Shown here one piece after another: positions 1 to 12,820 of a stretch of DNA of 64,000 nucleotides. The first letter of the stretch is position 1; each line of letters starts with the position of its first letter. Below the pieces are notes generated by a model. That model ran no database searches. It was not told the origin of the DNA and saw only the letters and a program-made list of their open reading frames with translations. The position numbers were made by a program, and so were the translations under genes. This stretch comes from Heliocidaris tuberculata (taxonomy: Eukaryota > Echinodermata > Echinoidea > Camarodonta > Echinometridae): assembly GCA_025618425.1 (NCBI GenBank), contig CM046845.1, positions 6,935,491-6,999,490 of the forward strand. The letters run 5' to 3'.

Positions 1-378
1 AGTCATAAAAAACATATAAAATATAAATCAATAGTGAATTTCATTTCAGAAGAAGAAAAATTCCCACTAATATCTGCAGAAATAGGAACACAAAGCAGGG
101 AGTCATGAAGACCTAGCTAAAATATATTGTTTAAAAAAAATGATATAATAGAGCATTTGGCCTAAAAGTACTTCTGATCCTTCAGAAATTGAATAAAGGG
201 ATAAGAATGTAATATTCTAAATAGGAGTAAATTCATACATCGTTCTAATAAAAGACATTATCTGTGAGATCATTAGCATCCTTGACTCAAAGTAACGCAT
301 TAACATATTCCTAATTCATTCTGTGCCCGTACATCAAAACAATTCAGAGTGATGTTTACAAAAATGCAAGTAAATATA
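1..378. other. AT-rich, no feature seen
   Basis: No supported ORF, repeat or RNA gene. Confidence 0.6.
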
Positions 379-460
379 TTAACCCGTTGCCTACTGGAAT
401 CTGGTGGTCCCTATCATTAAACCTATGGGAAATGTGAAAACTCAGTAGTCAAAGGGTTAA
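379..460. mobile_element. Short MITE-like element, copy 1
   Basis: An 82-bp unit starting TTAACCCGTTGCCTA and ending TAGTCAAAGGGTTAA, i.e. with inverted TTAACCC ends. A similar copy lies at 16678-16757, sharing GCCTAYNGGAA, GTCCCT and CTATGGGAA internally. Confidence 0.55.
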
Positions 461-1300
461 AAACTTGACATGAAGTTAAGAAAAAACATTATGAAATGGA
501 GAACAGTGATCAAACAGCAGGAAGAAGTTTGTTTTTTTTTAATAGAAATTTAAAAACAGATTAAAACAAAGACAATCACATCTCATCTTTTGCATCTAGA
601 TTTGAAGTCTTTATATCCATCAAATAACGGTCGAGTACATTCTATATATTCTTGCAAGCCCCCTTCATCATCAAAGTGTCTCTCCCCACTACCCTCGTTC
701 TCACTTATGAAAATTGGTTTCATTTGATAGAAACACAGCAGAAACATACACAAATTACATATGTTGGTCTGAACGTAGACCACTCTCCCACCCCTCCCTC
801 TCCCTCTCTCTCTCTCATTTCCCCTCTCACTCACTCTCTCACTTACTCTCTCTTTCTCTCTCTCGTCATCAGAATTGAAGAATATAATATATATCATATA
901 GAAAATATATTTACATTGAATTCTGACAATATCTCATTTTGCTTTCACTATTTAACTATGTTCAACTGTACAAATCTATGGTACACTCTCTATATCTTTC
1001 GAAAATTGGAAACTAGAAGAAGGAAAAGCAAATAGAAATCATTTCAAAAGGCTTCCAATCTTCCGTAATACAAACATTCACCGTCTCTGTCTTGATATAA
1101 AACTGAAAATGAGGATTGTGTTTCCTTCTGTAGGAAACAGTATGACTTCTATTGCTATCTAGAAACACCTGAGCATAGATCCAGTCTTGCAGGTATTTCC
1201 CACTCTGTAACTATCACTTAACTATTGGTTATACACACAAACTTTCACGAGTCCTGTGGGCTTTTATGAAATGGGGGGAGGGGAGGAGGGGGGTACTTGT
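461..1300. other. Non-coding with CT-rich microsatellite
   Basis: Pyrimidine-rich imperfect (CT)n at about 787-863; nothing else supported. The open frames crossing the tract on both strands are compositional. Confidence 0.6.
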
Positions 1301-1682
1301 TTTTCCGAAGGTTCATAACTCCGAAACACGAAATTCTCATAGCAGGGGTTCATAATTCCAAACATTTGATGCATTTCTCCAGAGGTTCGCAATTCTGAAA
1401 ATGAAATAGGGTTGATAATTCCGAAGGTTCGTAATTCCAAAAACGCACCAGAGCCCTCCTTAACTTTTCGGAATTACGAACCTTCGAAAATATGAACCCT
1501 TTTTCATATTCGGAATTACAAACCCTATTTCATTTTCGTTTTCATTTACTTATTATTAACATCATTAACCTTCGGAAATACGAACCGTCAGAGTAACGAA
1601 CCTTCGGAAAATACGAACCGTCGGAGAAACGAACCTTCGGGAGCACGAACCTTCCGAATTATGAACCTTCGGAAAAACGATG
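1301..1682. repeat. Fold-back array of ~16-bp units (GAACCTTCGGAATTAC type)
   Basis: Degenerate units such as GGTTCATAATTCC and GGTTCGTAATTCC run in one orientation from about 1306 to 1440. The reverse-complement form (GGAATTACGAACCTTCG and relatives) then runs from about 1467 to 1682. The result is a long imperfect palindrome built from short tandem units. The layout recalls the sea urchin TU fold-back transposons, whose inverted repeats carry short tandem repeats; sequence identity to TU is not claimed. Confidence 0.7.
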
Positions 1683-2060
1683 TAACCGATGAAACAGATG
1701 AACAGAACTGGGCACATCCTACAGTATATTGTTCAATTTGTAGGAGGCTGGAGACCATGGTAAGTTAATCTATTGTTCAAGTCAAACTTCTATCATATAC
1801 ATGTATAACAACCTAGAATTAAAATATGTTCAGAAAGCCGAGTAAATGAACTGTTTTTCTGAGGGTTATCTCATATGCATATAGGAGACTACAGGAGAAT
1901 AAGACAGATTTTTTTTCTCCCTCTAATTTGAACAGAGCATCGATCACCATCATTTACCCACCTTCCTCTATTGTAATACATATTAATTAAAAATACCATG
2001 TAGAACTGCAATTTCCAAACTAAATAAAACAATTATGTATGGTCTTAAGACTACATATGG
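1683..2060. other. No feature seen
   Basis: AT-rich sequence without supported feature. Confidence 0.5.
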
Positions 2061-2360
2061 AAAGGACTGGTCACATCTGTCCGATAACGATAATATATGC
2101 GCATGTAACATGTAGCTATAACGATGATGATGATGAAAGTGGTCACATCTGACCAATAAAATCGGTAGGGTTCTGCCAATCAAGCAAGACAGACACTGCC
2201 CACATGATTCCGACGAACTAACGTCACTTTGAAGGAGCAAAAACAATTGGCTCTCAGAAAATATTCATTTTCCACACAAACAACGTTTGAGCAATTTGGC
2301 AACGATTTATAAGTATAGTTATCATTAGTGCTTATACCGGACAAATGTGACCGGCCCTTT
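2061..2360. mobile_element. MITE-like element with ~27-bp inverted ends
   Basis: Left end AAAGGACTGGTCACATCTGT pairs with the reverse complement of the right end (AAAGGGCCGGTCACATTTGT). A third GGTCACATCTGACC copy sits inside at about 2140. No transposase ORF, so non-autonomous. Confidence 0.65.
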
Positions 2361-5300
2361 AATGATACCCATTTTTAAGAGTCAGAAAGTAAAATACTTT
2401 CAAGACAGATATAAACTTATCAGATAAGGTATATGGACTACTGTAGGGCAGACATATCTTCTGCAAACCCCTCTCGACCATAGATATTGATGAACTATCA
2501 CTAGAATGGCAACTTCCATCATGGGTCATATGAGGTGAAGTGGGTGGAAGAGTCAACATGGCTGAATCAAAATGGAGGAGTCAAATTGGAGGAGTTAAAA
2601 TGAAGGAGTCAACATAATTAGAAGTGGCGATTTTACTTAGATGTGTCCTACAAACTCTGCAGACAACAAGATGAATGAAATTTGAAGAGAAGAATACAAC
2701 TGGCAGCATTTCAGTGCACGGTTTCTTTCCGCACCATGTCATGGCAAAATTAAGTCATTTGGTACTGTCACATCTCATGCATGTTACCATCACTTTCAAA
2801 CTGCTTCCTCGCCAAGTGCGTTTAGACCGGTTTCAACCTGTCAAAACTTAGCTTGGCACCTCTCAAAATTGGCATCAATTGCAATGAGGCAGTAGCAATA
2901 TCTCTAATTTGCATAATTTCCTGCCAATAAAAAGGAGTTAGCATACTCTAAGGGATAACGCCCCCTCCCCCCAATCTATGACTAGAGCTGTCATTCTAGT
3001 GATACACCTACAAGCACACAATGTCGATGTCATCATCAACATTTCTAATGCTTGCAGTGAAATAACCAGACTACATGGCATTGTTGTTTGTTTTTTTTGA
3101 GGCCACCCTACACCTAATGATCGAACTATGACAGATTTTGGACAAAGTTGGAAAATGAAATCACAATTGTTAAGTATTGTAACCTGGAGAAAAATCTCAA
3201 TCGACTCTAAGTGGGATCAGAGTAGACAAATCGCATGACTATGCACTTTATAGCATACTGGGCATTTTTTCTAACAAATAGGCTTGCAATACACTGCAAG
3301 TTTTTTTATTTTTGGTTTCTTTCATTTTTATTTTTGCATTAACACACAGGGCATCAATCAGCAAAACTCAAGTTTTCCGCGAAAATAAAATTAATTTTTT
3401 GTCCAAAAACCCTGTCATAGTCAGAACAGAACGAGTAGCCTTTAGTTCCACATTGATAATATACTTGTGTACAAAATACAACCTTTATTGATACATTATT
3501 CATTCTTCAACCTTGACTCGACTATACAGTGACTACAAATTCTATACTTAGTCAGAAAGAGGTAGTATCATGTTGCTACTATTACTTTTCTTCCTCTGCA
3601 ATTGATATACAGCCTTTTAGCTTTCACAATCACATTTGCCGGAAAGAAAAAAAAAAAAAAAAAACATGTTACATTAATCTTGAATCACAACTGCAAGAAA
3701 AAAGTATATTCAAATCACAATATATATTTGTTTTTTAATCTCTAGGCAAGATGTATTTGATACGGGACACAGTATTCCTCTGAAAAAAAAAAATTAGCTT
3801 AAAAAGATGTCCCACTGAGCTAGTGAACTGTAATATTATACCAATTACCTCCATTTTTTGCCTTAAGATAAATGGGACAATGTTTTTTCATCACTTTTCA
3901 CTCACTTTCTGAAAGATGAATATCCATCTGGAGATTTTAGAAAAACTTTTCCTTAAATTTCCTATTTCTCAAACACCAAGCATGATACTGACACAATCTA
4001 TCAACGTGAAATCTAGAAGTTTTTGAAAATAAAATATGGAAAATTTTGATTAAAATAATTCCTGGAAGATGAACAAAAATATATAACCCAATCTCTTACT
4101 TCCAATGGTACATAAACATCATTGAGATACCAGCATGATCAGTATAGACAGAAAATAACACTTCTAAACATTTACCTAACAATTGTGTATTTGAAGAGGG
4201 ACAGCTAATAATACTCTAAAAGCATGAAAAGAATATTTGAAGAAAATCAGATCTATCCCTTGATTCGGCCATGATAATTTGCTCAAAGATCTACAATCGT
4301 CATGTACTTCAACGTATATGACCCTAGAATATCACTATATATTTTCGGCTTAAAATCTAATTACTGTTTTAATCATTGCAACCATATCTTCTGTTTAAAT
4401 GCCTGCATTAAAGATTATCATCATGATTATACTAGCCTTGAAAGTTATGTTATACTAACAAATATCACTCAAACTGCACAAAGCATGAAAACAGCACAAT
4501 ATTATATAGTTCATCAGAAAGTCAAAATCAGAAACGGCAAAAAACAAGTACTTGAATGAAGAAAAAACATCAAAAAGCATATAAATACTATTTTTAAAAA
4601 CACAAGTTCAACAGGACAGCTGTTCACAATCTCACACTTAAAATGGCAAATTGGATCTTAACATGCAGAAGGGCATAAGTCCATATTTCACTCACAGTCA
4701 TCCTTGCGTGATACTGCGCTGATACTGCCTTCTTGCTCTGAATATCACAGGCACATACATCTTATTCCTACTTCTCCCCACTTCACAATACAAAGAACTT
4801 CCCCCTCTCTGCATTTTATCACAAAACATGTCAGTAACACCACCATACACCTGGCATGAATCTACCCAAAGAGAATAAACTTACAACCAATTTACAGGTA
4901 CAAGAACACCTATATAATAAATCACAGATGATGTAGAAACAAACGTCTGATTCTTTAACATTCTTTGATCAAACTGCAGCAATGTCGGAGTCTTGAAATG
5001 GCACTGTCAGTGGAAGCATCATCTTTTCACAGAATGTACTAGAAGAAATTTTTTTTTTTTATCTGACCACACAAAAACACCTTCCCTGATACATCCCAAA
5101 GGAAAATCTGTGATGAGAGCAAGAGGGACATTAGCTCATCACGAATGATACCAACAAACGCCCTTCTGGCTCTCAACAAACAAACACCTCCTCAAAATAT
5201 TAGAGCAAATTCAATACATACATGTATGCTCATTTTCCAATGCACTCCCTCTAAAGTTGCCTGACATAGCAACAACTTATTAAACATATGGAGTTTTGAC

Positions 5301-7003
5301 CGATGGTACCATGAAATTTCCCCCAAAACCTGAATCTAGCAAAGAGACACCAGAAATTCTCATTTAAAAGATCATTCTATATAAATGTTAAGTCATTCAG
5401 AGCAATTACATCCACATCGTTATTTTTCTGAATAACCTAAAGCCCCCAAAATAAAACAACAAAGATGTTTGTTGTTTTATATTTAGGATATAAACACAAC
5501 TATAAAAGGCTTAAAGTTTTCTTGAAAATGCAAAATCAATATATAGATATACTTCCATAAAAATTGTGTGACTAATGAATTCTTTAGGTCATGTGTCAAA
5601 AGGGAATATACCAAATAGGTCTACTCTGTCATCAGAAAGAGTGGAAAAGTGCACATTTTGTTTTGTTATTAAGATTTTGAAACAAAACACCACTGTATTA
5701 TTAGCATAACATGTTTCTTTTTCATTTCCTAGTATACGTATGAATTCTACCCCTTTGCTTATGATATCCACATTCCATAGCTTCTTCCAATACTTTTAAA
5801 CTGAATGCTTTTCGTGATTTCTCTAGTACATTCCGAGCACGTAAATATCTTCTCTTGCATGGATAATCGATAAATCACACTTTTGTATTATGAAATTGCA
5901 ATACATCATATGTAGCTAATACTAGTCATTTACATGTACATATTTATCACTTCTTTCTGTTAATTTTATCATTACTAATATGTGAAGCACACCTCTTCAA
6001 CCCTCTCAGACTAAAGTCTTGCAAAATATTGTTTTGTCCTACACATCCTTGTAGGCCGTTGAGCAATATTGATCGTAATTACTTTCATTTCATTTGGTGC
6101 CAAAGAAATAAATGCATGTATTGTGTTATCTTTTTGGAGCACAGGTATTGTGAAATCCACAGAACAACTATAATTGGTCCCCTGATATCAAATGAGAGTC
6201 TATTTTACGTTCACATTTCCCAATTACTCTCCTGCGTAATATACCCACGAGGGGAAAAAAAACTCTCTTTCAAGATAATGTACAGGAGCCAGATTGCTTA
6301 TAATGTCCGCTTGAAAAATGAGCCACAGTATTTAGGATCTTCACAGATTTATTATCCTGTAAAATATAAATATCTCCTAATGAGAGCCGTAAAGATGTGG
6401 ACTCACATCTCGTGAAACTGAGTTATCGTCCTTGTGGAACTCAACCAAGTGATACACTTTCATACACAGATAAAGTAGTACAGAGGAGAAAATCTTTGAA
6501 GATATTTTCACAAATTAGATCCCAGCTGTAAAACGGCTATTAGCCAATTTCCAGCTCTGTGAAGAAATATAATGCATTAGAATTATAACAAATTTTAAAC
6601 AATAAATTTTAAATAATAAATTTTAAATAATAAATTGATGCAATATTTCCTTGGCATACATCAAAGAAACTGAAAAGAAAGATTCACAAATATGAATATG
6701 GTCCTTTAGACCTTCTTATCCTCCTTATACACTGAAAACGGAACTAATATTTTGGACATCATATAATCTCCTGAGAGACATAAAGACATTAAACTCATAT
6801 TACTTTATATAGCATCAAAGCCCTTCTGGTTCTCAAAAGAGAATATGATCATTAAAAAGCTGAGAGATATTTTAATCCAGAAAACTGAAGAAAAAAAAAA
6901 CACATAAAAACCCATGAAATTTACTGAAGAGAGGAGAAAACAAGTGTGCATCACATACATGTACAAGCATGTTTCCACAGGATTAAGAAAAAAAAAATTG
7001 ATG
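2361..7003. other. AT-rich non-coding stretch
   Basis: I read both strands and saw only poly-A/T runs and low-complexity AT sequence (for example the tandem AATTTTAAATAAT near 6590-6630). The 128-codon plus-strand frame at 6029-6415 has no recognisable content and no splice context. Confidence 0.5.
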
Positions 7004-7044
7004 TTAACTTTCAAGTCTCTCCATTTCTTTCCGGATCTGCACCT
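7004..7044 (-). other. Candidate short terminal exon ending VQIRKEMERLES-stop
   Basis: Branch-like TAATAAC, then GGTTTCTACAG|AG, then codons for VQIRKEMERLES and TAA. The acceptor is phase 1, which would fit the donor of ataxin-1 exon 2 (one third by chance). It could instead belong to an unseen gene. The 33 nt between the possible donor at about 7077 and this acceptor is too short for an intron, so the segments at 7209 and 7044 would be alternatives. Confidence 0.2.
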
Positions 7045-7127
7045 CTGTAGAAACCAGCAACAAACCATGTTATTACCGATGAAAGGTTTATCGCACCCAT
7101 CTCCAGATGTGCTTCTTCCTAGTCTTT

Positions 7128-7532
7128 TTACTGTCTCAGACGCGGGGAACGATAGCTTGGGTAGAATTCTGTTAGTTCTACCTGGTCTCCTGTCCCATGC
7201 CTGTGGAAACATGCCAATAGCTCATCAGTAATGAATTTAAACCTTAAATATTTCAAATCACATTGTAGGTTGACGACACTTAAGAGCATGCATTCACATA
7301 ATTCATACTCTATTAGCCATCTTTGCCCTGCTACTTTTTGAAAAGTAGCCTCCAGAAATTGTTTCTCTACACTTGAAAGCACATGTCGCTCCTGTAAACC
7401 TCCTACCAGGCCAGGGCAACCCCAAACATTTTCAGTGTCCCTTCTTAATACAACAATAGAACGACCATTGATTTTTTTTTTTAAATACACAAATGCACAC
7501 ACATGCAATGCAGATATAGTATTTACACACAT
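7128..7532 (-). other. Coding-like minus-strand ORF, 134 codons, unknown
   Basis: A 134-codon open frame, unusual for DNA this AT-rich. Its last part (HGTGDQVELTEFYPSYRSPR) looks protein-like. The sequence before that part ends TTGGCATGTTTCCACAG|GCATGG (acceptor at 7210, branch-like ACTGAT upstream), so the real exon may begin at 7209 rather than at the ORF start. I do not recognise a family. It could be the end of another minus-strand gene, an alternative terminal exon, or chance. Confidence 0.25.
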
Positions 7533-9745
7533 AATTTTACAGTTTGTACTAGCAATATATTCATAAGTTTATATTTATATAATATAAGCATAATATATAT
7601 AGTCACAATGTTACTGATAAAACATGCAGAGACAGATAATACCAGGATTGTGTACTCTTATGTACAGTGCAAGAACTAGAGCTATCACCAGGTGCATACG
7701 ACGAGAACTTTAGATTATTCTCTTTAGTGAAATGCATCTATTCATACATTTGCATTACCTGAAGTCTATGTACTAATCTACTCTTTGAGTAGCAATATAT
7801 CCCTAACAATTTTTAACATAATCATGATTTTGATAATATTCTATATATATATATATTTACACACACATTATATTGTTTTACCCAAAACGTTTTCATCCAC
7901 AAGTTTTGACAAACATAGCTGTCTAGATGGCCATTCCTTAGGATATCCTCTCCATCCTACTTGTATGTCTTTAACTTTGTGCCAGATACATATTCAAATG
8001 CAAAAAGAAGAAAATCACGTTTCAAACAAAAGCCATAGATGTTCTAAAAATTTGAAATAAATACTGTCACAGTCTTCACCACAACTTCAAGAGTGATTTT
8101 TAAAATGTACAATATACATTGACATCCACTTTCATAAAAGTATAACATGTACTACGAAACTCCACTTAGGCTTTTTTTTTTCATACAACTTTCAACAAAA
8201 TGCTCTAAACAGAGGTTGTCCCTAAAGAAAGGAAACATCCTTTAGTTCACATTCATTTCTGAAACAGTTCATTGGTAGAAAATGAGATTTTTTTATAGTG
8301 CTGATGAGATATACAGTATAAGTAGGAAAACAGTCTTTTTTTCAGATAAAAACTCCATTTTGCATATCATAATCACACACTAGCCCTTAATTAAGTCATC
8401 ACACTTTTTATTGAAAACACCACATCGCCCAAGCTGAGGTAACTGTCGTAAGTTTGAACAGCAAGAGGCCAATAAGGTCACTTTTCAATTTTCCAAACCC
8501 GTCATCGACATCGTTTATTCATTTCTTTTTTTTATCCAACAAAACATTCACGATTAGATTCTGTGATACGAACTGGACCCAACACTAGCTTGTATATCTA
8601 TTAGCTTTCACATCTCTCGTATTTATCTGTTATGACAGTAATATGAAGGGGGGGGGGCATGCAACTATAGGTAAAGCTGAACTTTGAACTTTGAACAAAT
8701 ACTGCTTGGACAGTCATTGACAGTAGTAGGAAAAGCCATAAATTTGGACTTGTGCCTCCACACTATGCTAGAGTCACCTTTACAAAAAATATTGTTTACA
8801 GGGCTTGAAATTTCCTTCCAAATACACCAGGGTACACTTTTATTACCTATCAATTCCGAAGCCTGCATATATGGCTTGCATATGATGGGCAAAGCTAAAA
8901 CTTTACATTGGTATGACTTCCCACTGACTCAAATAAAGTAGCTTTCATTGTGGGAGGGATAGGGTCACTTGCTTTAAAGTGGTGGTACATGAAAGTGAAC
9001 TTGTTTACCAGATTTTGTGGGGAGAGGCTGGTTTGTCAATAAAGGAGGCGTTTCTGAAAAACTATTTTAACACCTGGCACATCGCAACACAAACTAGTCC
9101 CAGAGGCATTTCTCCGTGTCTGTTTTGAAGCCAATTTTCCTCATACACCTACAGGCGAAGTGGGCGTACACATTTGGCAATTACAAACCAGGATCTGTTT
9201 TGGATCATGACCCAAATAATTTCTTTTTATAGTCAAAAGTCAAAACAATAAAGGACTTGTTTTTATTGAAATACTGCCCTATATCAACTTTAAGGATCAA
9301 AAATAGATGCCAAAATATAGAAACATATAGAAACTATATACTTAATTGATTACTGTTGTTATTTGCATTAAAAAAATTATTGTTATTAATCATGATGCAC
9401 TGATGCTCTTTTTCATAATAAAATCTTTAAGGCAAAGTTATACTCAATATTTCATATCATATCCTACATTATTAAATTCTTGAGCAAGGATTGGCCAGGA
9501 ATTTCTCACATGACATAAAATACTTTCACCATGAAGGAAAAATGGATATCGCATGACATCAGACCTCCGTGTATTTTTTCGCTAGACCGATATTTTGACG
9601 TCACTTTTTTCTTATTTTGGATATTTATTGATATCTCAACAATGTATCGCGATGTTTGTGCGTGACGAGCCTCTTATGTAGATCTACTCTGATTCTACAT
9701 TTAGTTTTTATTTTGCATCTATCTAGGCTTACTCTTGTAGGATAT
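7533..9745. other. Non-coding, poly-G run
   Basis: AT-rich; a run of ten G at 8648-8657 and a (TA)n near 7843. No supported gene. Confidence 0.5.
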
Positions 9746-9924
9746 AAATCAAATATACCATACACTCTTTTTGAGGCACCAGTTGAAATTATTGATTCTT
9801 TGGTGACTGGCTTGTTTACTATTTTCTTCAGGGTTGCGCTCCTTAGAAAATTGTGCTATGCCAGTCACCTCAGAGAATCAATAATTTCAACTGGAGCTTC
9901 TCAGTGCAAGGTATATTTGATTAC
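9746..9924. repeat. Long hairpin (about 65-bp arms, 48-nt loop)
   Basis: Left arm 9746-9811 and right arm 9860-9924 are reverse complements over nearly their full length. The core CAGTTGAAATTATTGATTCT is perfect, and GGTGACTGGC closes the stem. No protein is apparent. It could be a fold-back MITE or the source of a hairpin RNA. Confidence 0.75.
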
Positions 9925-10224
9925 TATAAATATATTATTACATCATGGGAAATACATCAGAATTTCAGCCATTCTCCACAAACTTTTTCATTAACATAAA
10001 AGGAAAATAAAGATGTTGAAAAAAGTTTGTGATGGTATAGCATAACAAAATAAAGTCAGCTTTCCCCTTAAATTGCATAAAAGGACATAAACAGGTACAG
10101 AACATTTTGAATTTCCCATCGCCTCCACCTTCAAATGTCATTGCACATCTTGGAGAATTACATGCTAGTGTTAAATCCAGGCTTGTGTAAAAAATGAGTA
10201 ATATATATAAACTGATATATTGAT

Positions 10225-12820
10225 TTTATTTGATTGATTATCTGATGCTGTTCATCTTCCAAACGTCTAGATGTAATACACATTCATGCCTTAAGCTCAG
10301 TAACAATCCTTTCGTTTACGATCTCTAATATAACTATATTCACTTTGCATTTCAGTGACCCTGGGCCTATAAAAAGACCCCTGATAAGGCATCAGAGTCA
10401 CACACACCAATGTTATTCAAGTCACATTTCATTATCAAATCTTTTACAGAATTTGTCATACTATTGTAAACATTTGCTACAGTCATCCTCCCTGTGCAGA
10501 AAACCTTCTCTTTAGTTGACAAAGCACAGGAAGAATGACTTTCAACTGACTTTCACCAACACTTTCTAGGTTTCTGTATCTGCTTTTATGTTGAATATAA
10601 GTGGTCCCATACATAAAGCCTAACAATAATTGTATTTATAAAATTCCTTCAACTTACTTATGCAGCATTGTGCGACTATTTGTCTCCTATGTCTTGGCTC
10701 ATACATTACTTATTCCTTTAGGTTCTGTACCTTTCCTTTATATAGTTTCATGTAAAGGTAGATAAACCTTCCATTATTATGCCATTTTTTCCTATGAATT
10801 CATTGGTCTTTAAAGGTAGCTTAGTGAAACGCAATGGTGCATAAAGACGCAAGAAAGATGCAAAGAGGAAAATTGCTGGTTTTGTCTGTGCTTCTAAAAT
10901 TAGAAGCAGATATCCGAATAAAAAATTTTCATATTATTTTGCTTTAAAGTGTTCAAATAGGTAAATACAACTTCTACATCCTAATATTTTGGTTCTGCCT
11001 CTATAAAATAAAATTTTGAATTTGAATAATTTTGTCGTGTAAGCCTTTCCTGCGTTTTTGCACGCCACGTTTCGTTAAGCTACCTAAGTGATGTTCTTAC
11101 TTCTCCCTTCACTTACACAACTCTCAAAAAACTGAATTCCAAGAGACAGGTTACCATGACACTATGAATGACTATAAAAGATTGAAATTGAAGTTGAAGA
11201 TGAAAATTCTTCTCCCAGTATAAATCCTCCAAATCAGTACTTCAAAATATAAAATGGATATGAATTCATTCCTCTGTATGAAATTCTAAACTTGCGTCCT
11301 CACAGATTATATTTCAACTGTTCTCACAGGATTTTCCCCATCTACAACTATCTCTTACTTGTGTAAAAAAATATGAAAAAAAATATGAAAATATGCCATT
11401 AAAAAGCAGAAGTATGTTTTTGTTTGTCTTTTAGTTTGTCTCTTTTGGCTAATGTACATCTCTTTCCATTTTTATGCACCAAGAAGAAAGTATATGCAGA
11501 ACAACACCCAAGAAATAACCCCAACTTACACTTGACTTATGAAAGAGGAAAATTTGTGGGGAGAAATCTTCACTTGTACGTTAGTCCTGGAGTCCCTTTC
11601 CTCTTGTAGTACAATAAAACCATTTCTTCCCCGTATAATTCTATTTTCTGATTTTTCTATTCCATCGTTTTGCTCAGATAATCATCTGTCAAAATACTTG
11701 GTGTCATTGGCATCAGATTCTTCACCCTTTCCCCACCCGAACACCGGTGTGTTAAAAAGGCATTACCATTGCATATTTGTCAACTAAAACTCCCCAATAG
11801 CCAAGTGAAGACAATTTCATTTTAATATAACACTCATTTTCAAAGGGCTAAAGTTTTCAAGTTCTAAATTTCAAATGTGAAATGAAAATGACGAATATTG
11901 TCCATTTGGGCTACTGAATGACCAACAGATTTGCTAGCCCCAGCCCATAAGGCAAGTGCTTACATGTATGACTAACCCTGCATTGTACAAAAGAATATAT
12001 CCTTGAAAAAAAATAAACCCAGTGTGGAATGAATTATAAAAGACACTACATGAAGTTCCTTTTCATTTCGTATAAAACATTTGATAGTTCATATCCACCC
12101 CAATTCACACCGTATAAACATTTCCTTCACAATCATTCTTCATTTTCCCTTCCACTTTTCTACAAGCTTGGCTTCTCTGACCAAAGGAAAAAGTGGTAAA
12201 AGAAGATACTGAAAACCCTCATCTCATAAATACAAAAACTTGGAATGAACTCTGTCAATCACACATTCTATTACATGCATACACACCAAATTTTGTAGTT
12301 GCACCCATGCTTCCCTATGCCAGCGACCTCGCAGTTGCACATATTTCCCCCCCACTTGAAAATAAGAGATGACAAAAGAATGTTTGATTACATCTTTGCC
12401 ACATATCTTGCGTGTAGATACCCCTGATGACTTGGTGATGATGCTGTGAAGCCCTCTCATCTAGGTGAAAGTGAGATGGGAACATGGAATGACATCTCAC
12501 CACAGTTGTGTCTTGCTTGTTGAAGCCCTTGAATTGTTGCCCAGCTATTTACAAAACCTGCTGACAAAGGAACATTGGAATGAACAGAAACCATGACACT
12601 TTCTAGAGCATTAATCATTCGACCTTAACTCATCACCTCAGCTACTGCTGTGGACACCACTTATCCCTGAAGCTCTACATTTAGGAAAACCTTGGATGAT
12701 GGATGACACTTTCTTGCAGCATATGCTCTTGCTGCGTGACCTTCACAGATCTGGATAGCCTCTTGTGTTAAGCTGACTTGGTAGCAAGCAGAAACTCTGG
12801 GAATGAAAAGACAGTTCCTA
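10225..12820 (-). other. Probable 3' UTR of ataxin-1
   Basis: No open frame of note follows the stop codon. The first canonical AATAAA on the minus strand is at 10230-10225, with a variant ATTAAA at 11826-11821, so the 3' UTR may be 1.0 or 2.6 kb. Vertebrate ATXN1 also has a very long 3' UTR. The 10.8-11.1 kb inverted-repeat element would then lie inside it. The actual cleavage site cannot be seen from sequence alone. Confidence 0.35.
10814..11085. mobile_element. MITE-like element with AGGTAGCTTA ends
   Basis: Left end AGGTAGCTTAGTGAAACGCA and the reverse complement of the right end (AGGTAGCTTAACGAAACG) match; subterminal GACGCA/AACGCA also pair. It has no ORF and would lie within the ataxin-1 3' UTR if the first AATAAA is used. 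Confidence 0.6.

Noticed and set aside
6029..6415. 128-codon plus-strand ORF
   Set aside because: No recognisable motif, no splice context, composition of AT-rich intergenic DNA.
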